Made by a program: the position numbers and the translations under genes
Shown here: positions 59,131 through 64,000 of the stretch, piece after piece
How the letters are laid out: every line of letters starts with the position of its first letter
Position numbering within the stretch: position 1 is the stretch's first letter
From: Terriglobales bacterium
GTDB taxonomy: Bacteria > Acidobacteriota > Terriglobia > Bryobacterales > Bryobacteraceae
Direction of reading: 5' to 3'
Assembly (NCBI GenBank): GCA_027485675.1
Contig: JAIXQP010000019.1
Coordinates: 154,735-218,734 of the forward strand
Length of the DNA stretch: 64,000 nucleotides
The notes under the pieces: generated by a model
Told to the model about the DNA's origin: nothing
Databases searched by the model: none
What the model saw: the letters and a program-made list of their open reading frames with translations, nothing else

Positions 59131-59763
59131 ATGGTAGATATGCGGCTGCTCGCCCTGACCACTCTCTATCTCCTCGCGCCCCTTTTGCCGGCGCAGGTGA
59201 TCGAGTTTGAGTCGGGCGGCCTGAAGTATCAGACCCTCACCAAAAACGGCGTCACCATCATGTACGCCCATCTCGCCGCCACCGTCCGGGACTATGTCAC
59301 CCTCCAGGTCGCCGTCTCGAACGGCACCCGCCAGCCCGTGATCATTCGCCCCGACGACTTCACCTGGCATCCCGAGTCCGGCCCCGCCATCCATCCCGTC
59401 GCCGCCCGCATCGTCGTCCGCGAAATGCTCTCGAAGGCGCGCCGCGACGATGTCGTCGGCCTCGTCGGCGCCTACGAAAACGGTCTGTACGGCCTCCAGC
59501 AGTTGCGCTCCTCCTCCGGCTACGAGTCCCGCCGCCGCGCCGCCCTCGCCGAAGTCGAATCCGCCAAGCTCAAAGCCGCGGCCGCCGCCTCCGCCATCGC
59601 CTTCGTGCAAATCAAGCTCGCCCCCGGCGAAACCACCGACGGCGCCCTCTTCTTCAACACCCTCGCCAAACCGCTTCCCCCCGGCATCCTCAAAGTCATC
59701 TGCGGCAACCAGCTCTTCGAGTTCATCCTCACCGAATCCACCCCGCAGCTCAAAACCCGATAG
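59131..59763 (+). CDS. Exported hypothetical protein with Ig-like fold
   Basis: A 210-residue protein, unrecognised. ATG at 59131 has GAGGG six bases upstream; a second ATG at 59140 is also possible. Signal peptide MRLLALTTLYLLAPLLPAQ. A strand-rich N-terminal part (about 25-90, VTLQVAVSNGTRQPVIIRPD) is interrupted by an Arg/Ala-rich helical segment (about 95-150) and followed by a LAPGETTDGALFF strand near 172, an organisation like DUF4352-type Ig modules with an insert. Function unknown. Confidence 0.6.
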   Translation: MVDMRLLALTTLYLLAPLLPAQVIEFESGGLKYQTLTKNGVTIMYAHLAATVRDYVTLQVAVSNGTRQPVIIRPDDFTWHPESGPAIHPVAARIVVREMLSKARRDDVVGLVGAYENGLYGLQQLRSSSGYESRRRAALAEVESAKLKAAAAASAIAFVQIKLAPGETTDGALFFNTLAKPLPPGILKVICGNQLFEFILTESTPQLKTR

Positions 59764-59812
59764 CTGCACCCTTCCGCCTCCCCCCGGCATCCTACGGCCT
59801 GACTACTTTCTT

Positions 59813-60868
59813 ATGCCAAACCTGTTTGCTCCCCTCTCGCTTCCTGGGCTGACCCTCCCTAACCGCATCGTCATGGCCCCCATGACCCGCAGCCGCGCCA
59901 ACGCCGATGGCGTGGTCGGCGAACTCACCGCCACCTACTACGCCCAGCGTGCCTCTGCCGGCCTCCTCATCTCGGAAGGCACCGTCCCCTCCGCCCTCGG
60001 CAAAGGCTACGTCCGCATCCCCGGCCTCTATTCGCCGGAGCAGATCGCCGGCTGGAAACTCGTCACCGACGCCGTCCACGCCGCCGGCGGCCGCATCTTC
60101 TGCCAGCTCATGCACTGCGGCCGCATCGCCCATCCCCATCTCCTCCCCGGCCGCGCCGCCGCCGTCGCCCCCTCCGCCGTCACCCCCAACGTCAAAACCT
60201 GGACGGATGATCTCGGTATGCTCCCTCTCGAAGCGCCCCGCGCCCTTGAGACCGACGAAATCTCCGGCATCATCGAGGAGTACCGCCAGGCTACCGCGAA
60301 CGCCTTCGCCGCCGGCTTCGATGGCGTCGAACTCCACGCCGCCTCCGGCTACCTGCCCATGCAGTTCCTTTCGACGAGCACCAACCTCCGTACCGATCAG
60401 TACGGCGGCTCGGCCGCAAACCGCATCCGCTTCGTCGTCGAAGCGCTCACCGCCATGGTCTCCGTCGCCGGCCCCGAGAAGGTGGCCATCAAGATCAGCC
60501 CGGAGATGCCGTTCAACGACGTCACCGACGCCAATCCCGTCGAGACCTACACGACGCTCGTCCAAGCCATCTCCGGCCTCGGCCTGGCCTATCTTCACGT
60601 CGCCCAGACCGTCCCCCAGCCGGACTATCACGCCCTGCTCCGCCCCCTGTTCGCCGGGCCTTACTTCGCCGGCGCCGGGCTCACCCAAGCCTCCGCCACC
60701 GCACTCTTAGCCAACGGCCAAGCCGACGCCGCGGTCTTCGGCGTCGCCTTCATCGCCAATCCGGACCTCCCCGCCCGGTTCGCCGCCAACGCTCCCCTCT
60801 CGGCTCCCGACCCGTCCACGTTCTACACGCCGGGAGCCCAGGGGTACACCGACTACTTACCGAAGTAA
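59813..60868 (+). CDS. Old Yellow Enzyme family alkene reductase (NemA-like)
   Basis: A 351-residue TIM-barrel FMN protein that reduces activated alkenes or nitro compounds with NAD(P)H. Segments: LPNRIVMAPMTRSRA at 15-29, FCQLMHCGRIAHP at 96-108, ELHAASGYLPMQFL at 173-186, and RTDQYGGSAANRIRF at 193-207. The substrate-binding pair is His175 plus Ser178 (HAAS), where OYE usually has His/Asn or His/His; Tyr180 is kept. The start ATG at 59813 sits after a 49-base gap from the previous gene. It converges on the foldase gene with a 16-base overlap. Confidence 0.9.
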   Translation: MPNLFAPLSLPGLTLPNRIVMAPMTRSRANADGVVGELTATYYAQRASAGLLISEGTVPSALGKGYVRIPGLYSPEQIAGWKLVTDAVHAAGGRIFCQLMHCGRIAHPHLLPGRAAAVAPSAVTPNVKTWTDDLGMLPLEAPRALETDEISGIIEEYRQATANAFAAGFDGVELHAASGYLPMQFLSTSTNLRTDQYGGSAANRIRFVVEALTAMVSVAGPEKVAIKISPEMPFNDVTDANPVETYTTLVQAISGLGLAYLHVAQTVPQPDYHALLRPLFAGPYFAGAGLTQASATALLANGQADAAVFGVAFIANPDLPARFAANAPLSAPDPSTFYTPGAQGYTDYLPK

Positions 60869-61848
60869 GCGTCGTCAATCACAATCGGGGTGGTCGTCTT
60901 GATGGCGTCCACCTCTTTCTTCGCCAGCTCCGGCCGCAGCTTGCCTTCAATGTCCTTCCGCAGATCTTCGAGCCCCTTCGCCCGCTTCTCTTCGACGAGG
61001 ATCAAATGGTAGCCGAACGGGCTCTCCACCGGGTCGCCTACCTTGCCGATCGGCTGCGCAAACGCCGCCTGTTCAAACGCCGGGACCATCTGGCCCTTGG
61101 CGAAGAAACCCAGGTCGCCGCCCGCCGCACCGGATCCGGCGTCGTCGCTCTCGGCCTTGGCGATCGCCGCGAAGTCCCCGCCGCCCTCAATCTTGGCCTT
61201 CAACTCCTTCGCCTTCGCCAGCGACTCCTCTTTCGTCAAGTCCTTCTGGCCTTCCTTAAGCGGCACCCGCGAACCCTGGAAGCGGATCAGGATGTGCTTC
61301 GCCTTCACCTCGGCGGCTTCCGACTTCATCCCTTCGTAAGCCTTCAGCACCTCGGCTTCGTCGATCTTCACCTTGTCCGAAATGTTCTTGTACAGGGTCG
61401 ACGCCAGCATCTGGTCCACCTGGAACTCAAGCTGCGCCTTCAGCTTCGGATCCTGGTCCACCTTCCGCTTCCGCGCTTCGAGCGCCATCATCTTCAATTC
61501 GGCGAACTGCTCGGCCACGCGCCGCTTGTTCGGGCCGGAAGCCTGCGCCTTGATCTGCTCGGGCAGCCCGTCCAGGAAGCGCTCATACTCGCTCTTGGTC
61601 ACCTTCGTGGTGCCGATCTGAATCACCACCGGATCATTGGCCTGCGCCAAAACGCCCGGAGTGGCCGGGGTCGTTGCCGCTGCCGGCTTGGCTGCCGCGG
61701 CGGGCTTGGCCGCTGCCGCGGGCTTCGGTGCCGCTGCCGGTTTTGCCGCGGCCGGAGCCGCCTTTTTGGGCGCGGGCGTCTGGCCGTTCACAGCCAGAAC
61801 AGAAAAAAGTGCAATACCGCTAACTGCAACAAACTGAAAAGCTTTCAT
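60853..61848 (-). CDS. PpiC-type peptidylprolyl isomerase, exported foldase
   Basis: A 331-residue envelope chaperone/isomerase: signal peptide (1-23), an Ala/Lys/Pro-rich linker (about 24-70, with KPAAA repeats), a SurA-N-like helical region (about 75-175) and a parvulin domain (about 185-300) with KHILIRF, SDDAGSGAAGGDLGFFAKGQMVPAFEQAAF (read in parts) and the closing ESPFGYHLILVEEKR. It assists folding of outer-membrane or periplasmic proteins. AAGGAGGT six bases before the ATG is a near-perfect ribosome-binding site, suggesting high expression. Confidence 0.93.
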   Translation of the reverse strand: MKAFQFVAVSGIALFSVLAVNGQTPAPKKAAPAAAKPAAAPKPAAAAKPAAAAKPAAATTPATPGVLAQANDPVVIQIGTTKVTKSEYERFLDGLPEQIKAQASGPNKRRVAEQFAELKMMALEARKRKVDQDPKLKAQLEFQVDQMLASTLYKNISDKVKIDEAEVLKAYEGMKSEAAEVKAKHILIRFQGSRVPLKEGQKDLTKEESLAKAKELKAKIEGGGDFAAIAKAESDDAGSGAAGGDLGFFAKGQMVPAFEQAAFAQPIGKVGDPVESPFGYHLILVEEKRAKGLEDLRKDIEGKLRPELAKKEVDAIKTTTPIVIDDAYFGK

Positions 61849-61854
61849 CTAGGT

Positions 61855-61862
61855 ACCTCCTT
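61855..61862 (-). promoter_or_regulatory. Near-perfect ribosome-binding site of the foldase gene
   Basis: AAGGAGGT on the minus strand, six bases before the ATG at 61848. It is the strongest Shine-Dalgarno seen in the window and fixes the start. Confidence 0.85.
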
Positions 61863-61935
61863 CCAGGATATCCCGAATCCACCCGAATTACTTGCACCCG
61901 TTCGCTATGCTCTCCCGTAGAGGTTCCACTCGCAT

Positions 61936-63735
61936 ATGAAACCAGATTCCAAACGGCCGAGTCCGGCCCGCCTGCGAGCTTTATGGCCCGATATCTGGGC
62001 GCTCGTCAAGCCGCGCCGGGGCGCGCTGGCCCTGGGCCTCGTCCTCATTGTCATCAGCCGCGTCGCCGGTCTGGTGCTGCCGGCTTCCACCCGTTACCTG
62101 ATCGACGACATTCTCGGCAAACAGCAGTACGCGATGCTCAACCCGCTGATTCTGGCGGTCTTCGTCGCCACGGCCGTTCAGGCCGCGACGTCTTACACCT
62201 TGACCCAACTGCTCTCGAAAGCGGCCCAGCGGCTCATCGCTGAGATGCGCGGCAAGGTGCAAGCCCACGTCGGCCGGCTGCCCATCGCCTACTTTGACGC
62301 CCACAAATCCGGGGCGTTGGTCAGCCGCATCATGACCGACGTCGAAGGCGTCCGCAATCTGGTCGGCACCGGTCTGGTCGAACTCGTCGGCGGCCTGCTC
62401 ACCGCCCTGTTGTCGCTGTTCATTCTCCTGTCGATCAGCACGTCGATGACCCTGGTCTCGGTAGCCGTCGTCCTGGTCTTCACCGGAGTCCTGCAAAGCG
62501 CGTTCCGCAAACTGCGGCCGGTCTTCAAGGAGCGCGGCCTCATCCAGAGCGAGGTCACCGGCCGCCTCACCGAATCGCTCGGCGGCGCCCGGGTCATTAA
62601 GGGTTACCACGCCGAAGCCCGCGAGGAGGAGGTGTTCCGCCAGGGCGCCGACCGCCTGTTGAACAACATTCTGCAATCGCTCAGCGGTGTTTCGCTGCTG
62701 TCGCTGTCGGCGACCCTCTTGATGGGTATTGTCGGCGCCCTGGTGATGTGGATGGGCGCCGGACAGATCATCGACGGCACCTTGACGCTCGGTGGCTTCG
62801 TGACCTTCACGGCGTTTCTGGCCTTCCTGATCGCGCCCGTTTTTCAAATCGTCAACATCGGCACGCAGTTGACCGAAGCGATTGCTGGCCTCGAACGGAC
62901 CCGCGAAATTCTGAATGAGCCGCGCGAGGAGGACGATCCCCGGCGTAAGGTTGTACTCGGACCCATTGACGGAGAGATCCGTTTCGAGGATGTGTCCTTC
63001 CAGTATGAGGAAGGCAAGCCGGTCTTGCAGAACATCAACTTTCTGTCGTCGCCGGGCACAATGACCGCGCTTGTTGGTTCCTCGGGTTCGGGAAAGTCGA
63101 CGATTATCGGCTTGATTGCGGCCTTCTACAAGCCGAACGAAGGCATGGTGTCGGTGGATGGCATTGACCTGTCGACGGTGGCGATTTCGAGCTACCGGAC
63201 GCAGATTGGCGTGGTGTTGCAGGACACGTTCCTGTTTGCCGGGACGATTCGTGAGAACATCGCGTTCTCGAAGCCGGGAGCCTCGGAGGAGGATTTGATG
63301 CGGGCGATCAAGATCGCGCGCGTTGACGAATTCTGCGAGCGGTTTCCGGAGAAGTACGAAACGATTGTGGGCGAGCGGGGAGTGAAGTTGTCGGGAGGCC
63401 AGCGCCAGAGGGTGTCGATAGCGCGAGCGATTTTAGCCAACCCGCGAATTCTGATTCTCGATGAGGCGACCAGTTCGCTGGATAGTGAGAGTGAGGCATT
63501 GATTCAGGAGGGCTTGAACTTCCTGATGAAGGGCCGGACGACGTTTGTGATTGCCCACCGGTTGTCGACGATTCGCCGGGCCGACCAGATTCTGGTGGTG
63601 GAGGCGGGAGAGATTGTCGAAAGAGGGACGCATGGCAATCTGTTGGCGGCTCAAGGCCGCTACCGGGAGCTGTACGACAAGCAACAGGGGTTAGAGCAAA
63701 ACCTCTTCCTGGCGCCCGGCGAGGGGGACGTGTAG
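61936..63735 (+). CDS. MsbA-like ABC exporter (fused TM and ATPase domains)
   Basis: A 599-residue half-transporter of the ABCB type. Six helices (about 25-320) precede a nucleotide-binding domain: Walker A VGSSGSGKST near 380, Q-loop GVVLQDTFLFAG near 424, signature LSGGQRQRVSIARA near 483, Walker B ILILDEATSSLDSE near 507 and H-loop IAHRLSTI near 537. MsbA flips lipid A-core; relatives export lipids or drugs, so the substrate is inferred only. From about base 62880 onward codons end mostly in G/T rather than C, unlike the first half of the gene and its neighbours. Confidence 0.92.
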   Translation: MKPDSKRPSPARLRALWPDIWALVKPRRGALALGLVLIVISRVAGLVLPASTRYLIDDILGKQQYAMLNPLILAVFVATAVQAATSYTLTQLLSKAAQRLIAEMRGKVQAHVGRLPIAYFDAHKSGALVSRIMTDVEGVRNLVGTGLVELVGGLLTALLSLFILLSISTSMTLVSVAVVLVFTGVLQSAFRKLRPVFKERGLIQSEVTGRLTESLGGARVIKGYHAEAREEEVFRQGADRLLNNILQSLSGVSLLSLSATLLMGIVGALVMWMGAGQIIDGTLTLGGFVTFTAFLAFLIAPVFQIVNIGTQLTEAIAGLERTREILNEPREEDDPRRKVVLGPIDGEIRFEDVSFQYEEGKPVLQNINFLSSPGTMTALVGSSGSGKSTIIGLIAAFYKPNEGMVSVDGIDLSTVAISSYRTQIGVVLQDTFLFAGTIRENIAFSKPGASEEDLMRAIKIARVDEFCERFPEKYETIVGERGVKLSGGQRQRVSIARAILANPRILILDEATSSLDSESEALIQEGLNFLMKGRTTFVIAHRLSTIRRADQILVVEAGEIVERGTHGNLLAAQGRYRELYDKQQGLEQNLFLAPGEGDV

Positions 63736-63765
63736 AGAACCGGAGGACCATCCGCCCGGACCGCG

Positions 63766-64000
63766 AAACCAGCCGAAGCCCCCTTGGCTTCGTTCCGTAA
63801 TCCAGCAGCCAGGCCAGGCCCAACCAACCGAGGCCCCCTTGGCTTCGTTCCGTAATTCAACCAGTCGGCCAGCCAGCCAAGCCAAAGCCGCAGAAACACC
63901 CACGCCAAACCCGTTGGCTTCGTTCCGCAATCCAACAGCCAGGCCAGGCCCAACCAGCCGAAGCCCCCTTGGCTTCGTTCCGTAATTCGACCAGTCGGCC
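63766..64000. repeat. Hairpin repeat array, running off the window
   Basis: Four copies of a core GGCTTCGTTCCG(T/C)AAT lie at about 63786, 63841, 63915 and 63971. In copies 1 and 4 the core is preceded by CGAAGCC and a 5-base spacer, forming a perfect 7-bp stem (63774-63792); copy 2 has one G:T pair and copy 3 has lost the left arm. Two spacer types alternate (CCAGGCCAGGCCCAACC and ACCAGTCGGCC), giving a higher-order unit of about 130 bp. No gene is supported here. The array continues beyond 64000. Confidence 0.8.

Noticed and set aside
61637..61800. Tandem repeat in the foldase gene as a separate element
   Set aside because: It is an in-frame KPAAA linker common in exported proteins, not an independent repeat.
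63766..64000. CRISPR array
   Set aside because: The intervals between cores are themselves repeated in alternation and differ in length (55, 74, 56); true CRISPR spacers are unique and of equal size, and no cas gene is near.

Overview
This 64 kb window looks like ordinary chromosome from a GC-rich Acidobacteriota bacterium, most likely of the Bryobacterales/Solibacter group. That placement is inferred from gene content: two DUF1553/DUF1501 gene pairs of the planctomycete/Solibacter type, a 1022-residue Oar-like TonB-dependent receptor with an N-terminal carboxypeptidase-regulatory domain, squalene-hopene cyclase, a PEP-CTERM protein, a divergent H+-pyrophosphatase and many secreted Gfo/Idh/MocA and FAD proteins. 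I saw no tRNA, rRNA, CRISPR array, phage, plasmid or insertion sequence. Genes are densely packed, with many ATGA-type overlaps.

Layout. 0.1-2.9 kb: secreted TPR/metallopeptidase, DinB-like protein, hypothetical protein. 2.9-5.5 kb (minus): folD-coaE-htrA-like operon. 5.6-9.2 kb: cupredoxin, membrane HD-GYP phosphodiesterase and an outer-membrane-type protein in one overlapping unit. 9.2-12.1 kb (minus): comM-like ATPase, a secreted protein and a DUF4352-like lipoprotein. 12.1-14.8 kb: exported methyltransferase-like protein, oligogalacturonate-lyase-like propeller, HDOD protein. 14.9-17.3 kb: ABC exporter. 17.3-31.1 kb: DUF1553/DUF1501 pair, M14 peptidase, then a long minus-strand run (M20 dipeptidase, murJ, zinc-ribbon coiled coil, a second PSD1/DUF1501 pair, chorismate mutase). 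31.2-41.6 kb: FAD protein, Oar receptor, HupE-like and AI-2E-like membrane proteins, enoyl-CoA hydratase family, penicillin acylase, lytic transglycosylase. 41.7-48.5 kb: shc, hppA, RlmI-like methyltransferase, hsp20, msrQ. 48.5-53.0 kb: PEP-CTERM lipoprotein, a four-copy degenerate array of convergent gene ends, Gfo/Idh/MocA oxidoreductase, xseA. 53.0-60.9 kb: glnA-MOSC-glnE and a chain of small genes, then an OYE-family reductase. 60.9-64.0 kb: PpiC-type foldase, MsbA-like ABC exporter, and a hairpin repeat array running off the window.

Functional themes. Envelope biogenesis and quality control are prominent (MurJ, lytic transglycosylase, HtrA, PpiC foldase, hopanoid synthesis, MsbA-like exporter). 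Nitrogen control is clear: GlnA keeps the adenylylation tyrosine and GlnE follows in the same transcript unit. The cupredoxin/HD-GYP/barrel trio suggests an envelope-sensing c-di-GMP module. The most unusual DNA is the 49.6-50.5 kb array, in which the convergent ends of the PEP-CTERM gene and the oxidoreductase gene occur four times, and the roughly 130 bp higher-order hairpin repeat at 63.77-64.0 kb. Starts were chosen by reading ribosome-binding sites, signal peptides and overlaps by eye; no database search was run.
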